11,276 nucleotides of DNA from CAYRFU01 sp964423525 (GCA_964423525.1 CAYRFU010000238.1:1-11276); one strand, 5' to 3'; positions 1 through 7,281 are shown, counted from the stretch's first letter. Program-made: numbers and translations. The notes: a model not told the origin generated them from the letters alone.

Positions 1-1975
1 CTACATCCGGAGTTGGCGTCGGCCTAACATCCGGTGATGGTGTCACTCTAACGTCCGGAGCAGGACTCTGCCTAGTGTTCGGGGTCGCTAGAGCCGGAGT
101 CAGCGTGGGCCTAACATCCGGGGTCGGTGTCACTCTAATGTCGGGAGCAGGATTCGGCCTGGCGTCCGGAGCCGGATCAACATCTGGAGTCGGCCTAAGC
201 CTAACGTCCGGAGTCGGGGTCGGCGCTACATCCAAAGTTGGCGTTGGCCTAGCATCCGGAACCGGTGTCCCTCTAGCGTCCAGAGCAGGGGTCAGCTCGC
301 TATCCGGCCCAGGCGGTACCTTCACACCAGGCTTAGGAGCGACAGCTGGTTCAGGTCTAACCGTCACATCAGGCGTGGGCACTGGCGCAACGTCACGCTT
401 AGGGACGGCATCAAGTTTAGGAGTCGGTGCAGTGACGCCATCCGTCTTAGGAGCAACTCTCATCTCAGGCGTAGTCACCACCTCTGGCAGAGGTGTAACC
501 CTATTGCCCGGCTCACCATCCGCCCCAGGCGAGACCCTCGCATCAGGCTTGGGGACGACATCTGGGCCAAGCCGAGCCGTCACATCGGTAGCGGGCGTTC
601 TCCTGACGTTGGCATCGGCCTTCGGTGGAAGGTCGAGAGACCGGGTAGTGGGGGAATCGGGTGTCCGGATGTCCGTATGCCTGCGTTGCCGTTCCTCGGG
701 AGTCGGCATCGGAATAAAATCTCGGGTTCTTGATCTTTGCCTCGCATAGTGTGACTCGTCCGAGCTTGAGGTCGGAGCAGTCGGAGCCTGTGACCAAGTG
801 CCAGGCCTCTCAGCGAGACTCCCCGCGTCCCCAAACGGGCTATGAGAGGAAGCGAGCTCCGACGAAGGGTAGGCTCCTTCCGGCTTGAGGCTGGAAATGA
901 CCCCTTCCCCTGGGCGGTCCGTGGTCGCCGGCGGCTGAGGAGCGGGCTGGTTAACTGTGTCCCTCGGAGTCGGGACCTCAGCCCTCGGCAGAATCGGCTC
1001 CGTCACCGGGACAGGCAGGGATTCCGGCGAGGCTGTGGGCTTTAACTCTGGAGTGGTTCGCTGAGGAGTCCCCTGAACAGGAGACTGACGAAAGGACGGT
1101 CCCAAGGATTGGGTAGGGCGGCGCCGGGGCTCAGCGCGCGAGTGGGACCGAGTCTTGGCGGCAGGCGGAGCATCGGGCTCAGGTTTGCGGCCAGACTCTC
1201 CCGCGCCTTGTTGAGCTTTGGCTCCCGGTGTCGTGACTTCAACGGACTCTGAGGAGGGTTGGCGAACCGCTTCTTGCTTGCCGTTCGGGGCTCGGAGGGA
1301 GTCTTGCTTGGCTCTTTGGAGTTCGGGCCTGGGTCGAGTGTCGGGGGAATCAGTCCGGTTCTCGCGAGCCTTGGTATCCTTCTTGGTTGCCGAGGTTTCT
1401 AGGTTTTGTTGGCGTTTTGGCTCCTCTGACGTGGTTTTGGTGCGCTTGGGATCGTGAGGAACCTGCTTAGGTTTCGGCTCCGGGATAGCTGCTTTAAAAT
1501 TGCCAGCCCCGAAAACCTCTGGCTTGCCGTCTTGCTGGTCTCGGGAGCAGAGCTGAGGATTCTTGCCCTGTTCCTCTCCGGTCCGGGTGAAAAGCTGAGC
1601 AGGTTCCTCGGGTAGGTGCGTGCCTCGCAACGGCTCATCGAAGATAGAGCTTTGGGTCAAGTCTTGCCAAACCTCTTCCAGCTCGATTCCAGCCAGGCGA
1701 GACAACAACTGGGTCTCTTCGGACCAAGCTTGAGGCGGTAGGCGGGTGGGCTGGTCAGGTGAATCGGGAAAGTCCGTGACCCCCAGTGAGTTCCAAATCT
1801 CACCCAATTCGGCCTCGGCCATGCGGGTGAGAACCCGTGCCTCGTCGCCTAACGGCTTTGACTCAAGCGTCGCAACCGAGAGTTCTCGACTCCGGCCCGA
1901 CAACAGGTCTCCGATCCGTGCTTTTTGGACCATGGGAAAGCGAGGCCGAAACGCATCGCCTATCCGATCACTCAC
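1..1975 (-). CDS. Proline-rich repeat protein, 3' end outside window (partial)
   Basis: I do not recognise this family. The frame from GTG 1975 to the left edge has 658 codons and no stop, so the C-terminus lies outside the window. The GTG has an AGGGGG ribosome-binding-like stretch 6 nt upstream. The next in-frame ATG (1933) has none. Residues 1-115 look foldable and hold an internal duplication: 49-64 and 91-106 share L-[TS]-R-[ML]-A-x2-E-L-x-E-[IV]-W-x2-L, offset 42 residues. Residues 120-430 are low-complexity, rich in Pro, Lys, Arg, Gln and Glu, and probably disordered. Residues from about 460 onward are degenerate octapeptide repeats of the type PDVRPTPx. No signal peptide or membrane segment is visible in the part seen. 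It could be a scaffold, linker or surface/gliding-type protein, but function is unknown. The plus-strand frame through the repeats is an antisense shadow. Confidence 0.85.
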   Translation of the reverse strand, partial: MSDRIGDAFRPRFPMVQKARIGDLLSGRSRELSVATLESKPLGDEARVLTRMAEAELGEIWNSLGVTDFPDSPDQPTRLPPQAWSEETQLLSRLAGIELEEVWQDLTQSSIFDEPLRGTHLPEEPAQLFTRTGEEQGKNPQLCSRDQQDGKPEVFGAGNFKAAIPEPKPKQVPHDPKRTKTTSEEPKRQQNLETSATKKDTKARENRTDSPDTRPRPELQRAKQDSLRAPNGKQEAVRQPSSESVEVTTPGAKAQQGAGESGRKPEPDAPPAAKTRSHSRAEPRRRPTQSLGPSFRQSPVQGTPQRTTPELKPTASPESLPVPVTEPILPRAEVPTPRDTVNQPAPQPPATTDRPGEGVISSLKPEGAYPSSELASSHSPFGDAGSLAERPGTWSQAPTAPTSSSDESHYARQRSRTRDFIPMPTPEERQRRHTDIRTPDSPTTRSLDLPPKADANVRRTPATDVTARLGPDVVPKPDARVSPGADGEPGNRVTPLPEVVTTPEMRVAPKTDGVTAPTPKLDAVPKRDVAPVPTPDVTVRPEPAVAPKPGVKVPPGPDSELTPALDARGTPVPDARPTPTLDVAPTPTPDVRLRPTPDVDPAPDARPNPAPDIRVTPTPDVRPTLTPALATPNTRQSPAPDVRVTPSPDVRPTPTPDV
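3..565 (-). repeat. Degenerate 24-bp in-frame tandem repeat
   Basis: On the plus strand the motif acatccgg (variants acgtccgg, gcgtccgg, acatcagg) recurs at 3, 27, 51, 75, 114, 138, 162, 180, 204, 228, 252, 276, 300, 324, 342, 366, 390 and 408, and more loosely to about 565. Most steps are 24 bp. The exceptions (18, 30, 36, 39) are all multiples of three, so the minus-strand frame is kept. Each unit encodes a P-D-V/A/I-R core in the proline-rich protein. Divergence is least near the left edge, so the array probably continues outside the window. Confidence 0.85.
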
Positions 1976-2010
1976 AAAAAGCCCCCTGCTCTCTCATCAC
2001 TCTCACTAAT

Positions 2011-2041
2011 GTTGTATCAAGACAGTCAACCGTCGTGTCAA
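2011..2041 (-). promoter_or_regulatory. Putative sigma-70-type promoter for the proline-rich gene
   Basis: A perfect minus-strand TTGACA (2041-2036) is followed after 17 nt by GATACA (2018-2013), or after 19 nt by TACAAC (2016-2011), which is preceded by a TGA extended -10 element. Initiation would fall about 30 nt before GTG 1975. A second GTTGAC copy lies 12 bp downstream of the first (2042-2037 and 2030-2025) and might be an operator half-site. This is inferred from sequence only. Confidence 0.45.
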
Positions 2042-2079
2042 CAGGTCTCGGAAATTTGTTACAATCCTGTAAACTTTCC

Positions 2080-2105
2080 AAAAAAACTGCAAGGCTCTGT
2101 TAACT
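2080..2105 (-). terminator. Weak terminator candidate after selO
   Basis: A run of seven T on the minus strand (2086-2080) begins 14 nt past the SelO stop codon. Only a poor, bulged stem (GCTGT...ACAGAGC) can be drawn before it, so this is a weak Rho-independent candidate separating selO from the downstream proline-rich gene. Confidence 0.25.
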
Positions 2106-3289
2106 GCTACAGCTGAGCATCGAGCATCCGGGACGGTTCCTAGCCCATTCGGGACGTTTCTCGGCAAAGTTCTCCTCGGACCATTCCCGATAGGGGTCCC
2201 TACTCCGATCGAGGAGCTTGGTCACCAGCTGAGTCGACCCGTTTTCGGCTTCGTCGATGGCCAATTGAGCCAAATAGTTCCGTAAAACGAAAACCGGATT
2301 GGTTTTGTTCATACGCGCCAGTCGCGCATCGGCAGACTCGCCCACAGCCTGGAGCCGGGCCTGGTATCTCTCGAACCACGACTGAAACTCGGCTCGGTGT
2401 TGGTGGTAGAGTTCCTGATCGTAAAACGCATCCTGAAGGTCCTCTACGGAACCGACCGAGCCAAGCCGACGAAAAAAGATGGTCATGTCCACCTCGGCTA
2501 AATGGAGGAGGCGGTAGGTGTCAGCCACCAACTCCTCCTCAAGGTCGCCATAGTCGAGAAAGCCAAACTTGGCGGCCGTCATTTGAGCAGAATAGTCGGA
2601 GTAGGTCTGAGTATAAAGTTCCAGACCTTGCTGGAGAGGCTCCTGGTCGGAAAAAAGCGGAAGCAAGGCTGAGCCTAGCCTGGCGAGATTCCATTGAGCC
2701 ACCCTGGGTTGATGACCGAAACGGTAGCGTCGTCCCACGGCGTCGGTGGTCTTGGGGGTCCAATTTGGGTCAAAATTCTCCAACCAACCATACGGACCAT
2801 AGTCGATGGTCAGCCCCAAAATCGACATGTTGTCGGTGTTCATGACGCCGTGGACAAAGCCCACTCCCATCCAGTGAGCGAGCATCACCGCTGTCCGGCG
2901 ACACACTTCATGAAACCACCGACTGAAGAGTTCCTCCCCTACCCCTTCCAGCTCCGGGAAATCCCGGTCGATAGTGAAATCCACTAACCGGCCCAATTCC
3001 TCATCATGACCCCGGGCTGCAAAAATCCATAGCAAGCGGCGTAGGGCTCCGTCCCGTCTAACAGCCTGTTGCCTGAAAAGACCTCGACGAACTGGTGCGA
3101 GGTGATTTCTTCCTCAGTCAGTCCGAGCAAAGACGCGACTTCGGCCAAATAGGCTAGAAGCTTAGGAGCTTTGACCGGGGTCGGATCGACGGCCGACCAG
3201 AAAGCGCGGTGGGCTTGACGGGGGTAGACTTCGGTCTCTGGGTCCCCCGGGAGTTCCTGGCGATATCGATTGTCAAAAGCAAGATTCAT
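2100..3289 (-). pseudogene. selO: SelO/YdiU protein adenylyltransferase, internally deleted and frameshifted
   Basis: SelO proteins are pseudokinase-fold enzymes that transfer AMP to Ser/Thr/Tyr of target proteins in redox stress. Two pieces in different frames are present. The N-terminal piece, from ATG 3289 with AAAGG upstream, carries the family start (FDNRYRQELPGDPE, PRQAHRAFWSAVDPTPVKAP) to YAACYG. The C-terminal piece, from about 3030, starts at IFAARGHDEEL and runs through HGVMNTDN and DYGPYG (catalytic Asp and metal ligands) to the typical C-terminal LSCSS. The block between (GHQFGxWAGQLGDGR through RFGxFE in homologues, roughly 120 residues) is absent. It holds the nucleotide-binding Lys, Glu and Arg residues. 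The remaining 1190 nt is not a multiple of three, so no full-length product is possible. The family Cys near the end is TGT; there is no selenocysteine codon. It could be a true deletion or an assembly collapse. Confidence 0.9.
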
Positions 3290-3363
3290 CAAGGCGCCTT
3301 TCTTCATCGTTGCGCGAGTTCCCGGCCACGGCGACCACGAAGGCTGCACAGCTTGTCAGAGCG

Positions 3364-3369
3364 AAGGAG
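3364..3369 (+). promoter_or_regulatory. Ribosome binding site deciding the mmsA start
   Basis: AAGGAG sits 6 nt before GTG 3376. This favours GTG 3376 over the in-frame ATG 3388 and over the far-upstream in-frame start at 3310, which lacks a comparable site and would add 22 residues unlike the family. Confidence 0.65.
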
Positions 3370-3375
3370 AAGAGC

Positions 3376-4848
3376 GTGTCAACTCCAATGCTTTCTAACT
3401 TTATCGCTAACCAGTGGAACGCCAGTTCCGGCCAATCGCTTGAAGTCCGGAACCCAGCCACCGCAGAACTGCTGGCTTGCGTCCCTCTCTCACCTGAAGC
3501 GGAGGTTGACCAGGCTGTCGAAGCCGCTAGCCACGCTCTGGTCAGCTGGTGCCGGACCCCGGTCACCGAACGAATTCAGTATCTTTTCCGGCTGAAAAGT
3601 CTGCTGGAGGAACGATTCGATGAGCTGGCCAGAGTGATTACAGAGGAGTGTGGTAAAACTCTCAACGAGGCGAGGGGCGAGCTGCGGAGAGGAGTCGAGA
3701 ACGTCGAGGTGGCCTGCGGAGCTCCCATCCTGCTCCAGGGTCACACCAACGAAGACATCGCGCCCGGCATCGACGAGCTGATGTTCCGCCAACCGGTGGG
3801 CGTGTGTGCCATCATCACGCCCTTTAACTTCCCGGCCATGATCCCGTTTTGGTTCATCCCTTATGCCCTGGCCTGTGGTAACACGGTCGTTTGTAAGCCT
3901 TCTGAGAAAGTCCCCAGAACCATGGACTTCATCATTCGGCTCCTGGCTGAGACGGGCTTGCCGGAAGGGGTGGTCAATCTTGTTCATGGGGACAAGAGAT
4001 CGGTTGAGCGACTTCTCGAGCATCCCCAGGTTAAAGCGGTTAGCTTTGTCGGGTCCACTCCGGTGGCCAAAGCCGTTTACGCCCGGGCCGCAGCTCACGG
4101 AAAGCGGGTTCAAGCTCAGGGTGGAGCTAAGAACCCGATCATTATCCTGCCCGACGCCGAGCTAGAGATGACCACCAAAATCGTGTGTGACAGCGCCTTT
4201 GGATGTGCCGGTCAACGCTGCTTAGCGGGCTCACTCTGTATCACTGCCGGTGAGGCCCATCAACCCTTCCGCGAAGCTTTGCGAGCGGCCGCCTCCAGCC
4301 GCAAAGTTGGGGACGGCTTGCAAGAAGGGATCGAGATGGGCCCCGTCATCAATCATCAAAGCAAAGAGCGGATCGAGGGCTTGATCGAGCAGGGCCTTAG
4401 CCAGGGCGGAAAACTTCTGGTCGACGGACGAGCCGCCAAGATCGAGGGTCTTGAGCGAGGCAGCTTCCTTAAACCGACCATCCTCGAGAATCTCGACCCT
4501 GAGGCCAGTCTTTTGAGAACCGAAATCTTCGGGCCGGTGCTGACCATGGTCCACCTCGACGACCTGGATCAGGTTATCGAATTTGTCAATCGGGGCTGCT
4601 ATGGCAACATGGCCTGCCTTTTCACCAGCAGCGGCGCCCACGCCCGACGGTTTCGCAACGAGGCCATTGTGGGCAATATCGGCGTCAACAACGGAGTGGC
4701 CGCCCCCATGGCTTTTTACCCCTTTAGCGGTTGGAAAGACAGCTTTTTTGGCGACCTTCACGCTCAGGGTCGTCACGGATTTGAGTTTTTCACCCAGACC
4801 AAAGTGGTGGTCGAGCGTTGGCCGTCAACCTGGTCGCGGAAGTTCTAG
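3376..4848 (+). CDS. mmsA: Methylmalonate-semialdehyde dehydrogenase (CoA-acylating)
   Basis: The 490-residue product, of normal family length, is an ALDH6-type enzyme. It oxidises methylmalonate semialdehyde to propionyl-CoA, and malonate semialdehyde to acetyl-CoA, using NAD+ and CoA. The role lies in valine, beta-alanine and myo-inositol breakdown in the cytosol. Visible hallmarks are the FNFPAMIPFWF segment and KPSE (cofactor binding). FVGSTPVAKAVY has the Rossmann-type glycine at 226. QGGAKN replaces the ELGGK of ordinary ALDHs, which is typical of this CoA-using family. GQRC carries the catalytic Cys282, and EIFGPVL follows near residue 385. It is transcribed away from the SelO remnant (86-bp gap) and ends 3 nt from the convergent GST stop. 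No other valine or inositol pathway gene is in the window, so its physiological substrate is inferred from family only. Confidence 0.93.
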   Translation: MSTPMLSNFIANQWNASSGQSLEVRNPATAELLACVPLSPEAEVDQAVEAASHALVSWCRTPVTERIQYLFRLKSLLEERFDELARVITEECGKTLNEARGELRRGVENVEVACGAPILLQGHTNEDIAPGIDELMFRQPVGVCAIITPFNFPAMIPFWFIPYALACGNTVVCKPSEKVPRTMDFIIRLLAETGLPEGVVNLVHGDKRSVERLLEHPQVKAVSFVGSTPVAKAVYARAAAHGKRVQAQGGAKNPIIILPDAELEMTTKIVCDSAFGCAGQRCLAGSLCITAGEAHQPFREALRAAASSRKVGDGLQEGIEMGPVINHQSKERIEGLIEQGLSQGGKLLVDGRAAKIEGLERGSFLKPTILENLDPEASLLRTEIFGPVLTMVHLDDLDQVIEFVNRGCYGNMACLFTSSGAHARRFRNEAIVGNIGVNNGVAAPMAFYPFSGWKDSFFGDLHAQGRHGFEFFTQTKVVVERWPSTWSRKF

Positions 4849-4851
4849 CTG

Positions 4852-5484
4852 CTAAGCCGTCACCGGTCGAAGCTCGGCCGTCACGGCGCCAATCACGGCC
4901 GGGTAGTCGGCCATTTTGTGGTAGAAACCGTTGAGATTTGGCCACTGTTCGAGGGAGTTGCCGAGGTGCTCCCACCAGGTCATCAGGACGTAGACATAAA
5001 TGTCGACGGCGGTCAGTTGCTGACCGAAGAACCAGGGTCGATCAGCCAAGCGGTCGGAAAGAAGCTGCCAACGAGGCAGCAACCTTTGGCGAAAGAATTC
5101 TATCATCTCCTGGCGGCCAGTCTCCCCGCTGGGAGCGATGCTTTTCCCATAAAAGAGAGGCAAAACGCTCTTGTGAAGCTCGGTAGAAACGAAGCTCAGC
5201 AGCTCGAGGAAACGAAATCGTTCGGCTCCCGTGGAAATCACCAGGCCAGCTTCCGGTCTCAGGTCGGCCAGATAGTGAAAAATGGCCACGACCTCGGTCA
5301 AGAAGGTGCCGTCCTCCAGCTCAAGGACGGGAACCATACCAACCGGATTGCGAGCCAGATGTTCGGGCGAGTTGACCTCGTTCTTGTGGATCTTGACCAA
5401 CCGAAGCTGGTGCTCAAGACCGAGATGGTGAAGAGCGATGTGAGGGGCGAACGAGCACGCTCCCGGGCTAGCGTAGAGAATCAT
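4852..5484 (-). CDS. gst: Beta-class glutathione S-transferase
   Basis: The 210-residue cytosolic enzyme conjugates or reduces substrates with glutathione. The N-terminal thioredoxin-like domain (about 1-80) begins MILYASPGACSFAPHIAL. The PGACS motif puts Cys10 exactly where beta-class bacterial GSTs (the E. coli GST type) have their active-site Cys. NPVGMVPVLEL supplies the cis-Pro that binds the glutathione backbone. The family acidic-Ser pair after it is TE (TEVVAIFHYLADL), a common variant. The helical C-terminal domain (about 90-205) contains WFFGQQLTAVDIYVYVL, the usual N-capping/hydrophobic-staple region with its conserved Asp. It starts 27 nt after the adk stop on the same strand, so the two are probably co-transcribed; only a weak ribosome site is visible. 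Its physiological substrate cannot be read from the sequence. Confidence 0.9.
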   Translation of the reverse strand: MILYASPGACSFAPHIALHHLGLEHQLRLVKIHKNEVNSPEHLARNPVGMVPVLELEDGTFLTEVVAIFHYLADLRPEAGLVISTGAERFRFLELLSFVSTELHKSVLPLFYGKSIAPSGETGRQEMIEFFRQRLLPRWQLLSDRLADRPWFFGQQLTAVDIYVYVLMTWWEHLGNSLEQWPNLNGFYHKMADYPAVIGAVTAELRPVTA

Positions 5485-5511
5485 TTAGCCAGGTTTGTGA
5501 AGCCTGCGCCT

Positions 5512-6045
5512 TTACCTTCCCAGGGCATTCTTGATCGCCTCTGCGGTCTCGTCGATGGTGCCGTTGCCGTTGACTGTGACTAAGAGACCGCGAGACTCGA
5601 ACTCCTCGATGACCGGTACAGTCTGTTGGCGATACACCTCAAGTCGGCGCTCGATCACCTCTTCTGTGTCGTCTTCGCGACCGCGGGCCAGTAAACGCCT
5701 TTTGATCTCTTCCTCGTCGACGTGGATGGAGACAGCCGGCAAGCCGTCGGGAAAAACTTCGTCAAAGAGAGGAATCTGGGCGGCCGTCCGGGGGAAACCA
5801 TCGAGAATGAATCCGGCCTGGGCGTCAGGCTCGGCCAGGCGGCTCTCTAGCACGGCGCTGACGTCTTCGTCTGACACCATCAGACCTTTTTCTAAGAGCG
5901 GCTCGATGCGACGACCCAACTCACTGCTTTTGGCCACCTCGGCCCGCAGCATGGAACCAGTCGAGATATGGGGCTTGCCCCACCGCTCGGCCACGATTTT
6001 GCCCTGTGTGCTTTTGCCGCCGCCGGGCGGTCCGAGAAAAATCAA
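5512..6045 (-). CDS. adk: Adenylate kinase, short form
   Basis: It interconverts ATP + AMP with 2 ADP in the cytosol. Starting at TTG 6045 gives 177 residues beginning MIFLGPPGGGKSTQ, the expected place for the P-loop. STGSMLR (28-34) and GFILDGFPRTAAQ (78-90) are the AMP-binding and DGFPR signatures. RGREDDTEEVIERRL (121-135) forms a short LID with no zinc or 27-residue insert. Oddities are GGGKST where most Adk proteins have GAGKGT, and Ser31 where Asp is usual, so a related nucleoside-monophosphate kinase is possible. GGAGGA lies 9 nt before the TTG and decides the start. The frame stays open to ATG 6243, which would add 66 residues with no recognised domain and only a poor ribosome site, so the longer form cannot be excluded. 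adk is not in a ribosomal-protein/secY context here, but directly before the GST gene. Confidence 0.87.
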   Translation of the reverse strand: MIFLGPPGGGKSTQGKIVAERWGKPHISTGSMLRAEVAKSSELGRRIEPLLEKGLMVSDEDVSAVLESRLAEPDAQAGFILDGFPRTAAQIPLFDEVFPDGLPAVSIHVDEEEIKRRLLARGREDDTEEVIERRLEVYRQQTVPVIEEFESRGLLVTVNGNGTIDETAEAIKNALGR

Positions 6046-6054
6046 AGAATTGGG

Positions 6055-6060
6055 TCCTCC
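6055..6060 (-). promoter_or_regulatory. Ribosome binding site for the TTG start of adk
   Basis: Minus-strand GGAGGA (6060-6055) is 9 nt before TTG 6045. It is the strongest Shine-Dalgarno match in the adk region and coincides with the family's canonical N-terminus. Confidence 0.6.
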
Positions 6061-6114
6061 AACCAGGGTGGCTGCCAGATTCAGACCCACTTCTTCTGAT
6101 GAGGGTCGGGTTGG

Positions 6115-6150
6115 GCCTTCCTGGTCGGCGAGCGAGACGACCAGGAAGGC
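6115..6150. repeat. Perfect 13-bp inverted repeat upstream of adk P-loop
   Basis: GCCTTCCTGGTCG (6115-6127) and its exact complement (6138-6150) are separated by a 10-nt loop. No T-tract follows on either strand, so it does not look like an intrinsic terminator. If adk starts at TTG 6045 this is a leader hairpin about 70 nt before the start codon. If the ATG 6243 start is used it lies inside the N-terminal extension. It could be an mRNA-stability hairpin or a palindromic operator. Confidence 0.7.
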
Positions 6151-6281
6151 TTGCTGAGTGGTTTCGACCGAACTCCGGGGTTCGGGCGCACTGGCGCCAA
6201 CCCTGAGATGGCCGGGAATCGTGTTCGATGCTCCGATGATCATAACGGCACTCTAGGACCCCGACCTTAAGGCGCACTAAA

Positions 6282-7182
6282 ATGAGAACGCCTCCCTATC
6301 GAGAAGTGCAAAATGTGGCAAGTCTTGAAGACCTGGAGCGTCTCGATCGACCCCCTCGTCAGGTGTCTTTCTCACTTATCCTATCCCTTTTCACTTCCGG
6401 CTGCCTGGTCCAGTTCGGTTCCCTGCTCGTCTCTTTCGTATGGCTGATCTTTTGGTTGACCGGCGGTTACGGCTACTTAGAAGGAACCCGAGCGCTCTAT
6501 GGTCCAACCGCCACGGTCCGGGGCGAAGTGACCTCGACCGAGGAGTGGAATCTGACGATCAACGATCGCGAGGTGTGGTGTTTTACCTTCAGCTACGAGG
6601 TCGACGGAATCAAATACAGTAGCGACAACTTCACCACCGGCTCCCCCCCCGGCCGAGCACCATACGGTCCGAGTCACCTATGCCCTAAACGATCCCGCTG
6701 TCGCCATCACCAGTGAAGGCCGTCGCAACCCTTTTCCGATGGGGTTCCTCGCCGTCTTTCTGGGAATCGGCCTGGTGATGATGTCCTTCCAGGCGTTCTA
6801 CGCTCTTCGCCAACTCCATCTCTTACGCAACGGGGTGGGCGGCCAGACCAAACTGGTCGATAAAAGTCCGACCAACGTCACCATTAACGATGAGCCGCAG
6901 TTCGCTCTCACCTTCCGATTCCAACCCGACGGGCTTGGGGAGCAGGAGTTCGTCTATCGCACCCACGAGGTTGAACGGGTCACCGACGATGAGGAGGAGG
7001 CGATCCTCTACCTGCCTTACACTCCTTCGAAAGCCGTCTTGCTCGATAGTCTGCCGGCGGGAGCTCGGGTTACCCCGGCCGGCGGCTTCGACCTTCCTGG
7101 CTCCTGGAAGTGGGGCGGGCTTCTTTTCCCCGCTTTGGCCCTGGGCGGTCTCGCCTGGCTACTCTATTGCTCTTTCCTGTAA
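6282..7182 (+). CDS. DUF3592-like membrane protein with two domain copies, frameshifted at C8
   Basis: As sequenced, the frame from ATG 6282 ends at 6716 and a second frame opens at ATG 6739. Removing one C from the eight-C run at 6643-6650 gives one uninterrupted 299-residue protein that fits the family. Membrane segments are at about 33-60, 152-174 and 277-297. Between them are two related extracytoplasmic beta-rich domains: TINDREVWCFTFSYEVDG (92-109) matches TINDEPQFALTFRFQPDG (200-217). Each is followed by a V/L-x-Y segment (VTYALNDPAVAI, LYLPYTPSKAVL) like the closing strand of DUF3592 domains. The role of DUF3592 is unknown. ATG 6282 has only AAGG as a weak ribosome site. A second same-strand gene follows 164 bp downstream. 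The break could be phase variation, decay or a sequencing indel; without slippage the product stops after domain one. Confidence 0.75.
6643..6650 (+). repeat. C8 homopolymer tract (frameshift point)
   Basis: Eight consecutive C follow a T in the DUF3592-like gene. Seven C restores the full 299-codon frame. The tract is the exact position where the encoded protein changes frame. Confidence 0.85.
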
Positions 7183-7187
7183 AAAGC

Positions 7188-7216
7188 GAAGACCCCGGGT
7201 AGGGAGCCGGGGCTTC
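7188..7216. terminator. Hairpin after the DUF3592-like gene, T-tract on the minus strand
   Basis: GAAG + CCCCGG (one bulged A at 7192) pairs with CCGGGG + CTTC across an 8-nt loop, starting 5 nt past the stop codon. On the plus strand no U-tract follows, so termination of the upstream gene would be weak. On the minus strand the stem is followed by GC and five T (7185-7181), a better intrinsic terminator shape. It may work in both directions. Confidence 0.5.
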
Positions 7217-7227
7217 TGGGGATTGGG

Positions 7228-7257
7228 TTGTCTTGGGGTTTCGTATGTGCTTATAGT
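7228..7257 (+). promoter_or_regulatory. Putative promoter of the GAF-domain gene
   Basis: TTGTCT (7228-7233) and TATAGT (7252-7257) are separated by 18 nt. The -10 matches the sigma-70 consensus at five of six bases, the -35 at four. Initiation would be near 7264, with a leader of about 80 nt containing the CRP-type palindrome. Confidence 0.45.
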
Positions 7258-7281
7258 CTAGCGGCTCGAAAGGATCAATTC

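Noticed and set aside
3..565. CRISPR array
   Set aside because: The 24-bp units are degenerate, abut each other without unique spacers and are coding; no cas genes are present.
75..749. Plus-strand 224-codon open frame, Gly/Ser/Val-rich and repetitive
   Set aside because: It is the antisense reading of the PDVR repeats. The minus-strand frame is far longer, has a start with a ribosome site and a promoter, and its repeat steps preserve that frame.
2100..2125. Selenocysteine at the SelO C-terminus
   Set aside because: The conserved position is TGT (Cys) in LSCSS, followed by a TAA stop; there is no in-frame TGA to recode.
2984..3349. SelO N-terminal fragment as an independent gene starting at the far-upstream start (3349)
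   Set aside because: Family alignment and the AAAGG site place the start at ATG 3289, and the fragment ends only because of the deletion/frameshift.
3490..4113. 207-codon minus-strand frame inside mmsA
   Set aside because: It is a shadow of the strongly conserved mmsA coding strand and has no recognisable features.
5531..6157. 208-codon plus-strand frame opposite adk
   Set aside because: It is antisense to a clear adenylate kinase, and its Ser/Arg-rich composition is typical of a shadow frame.
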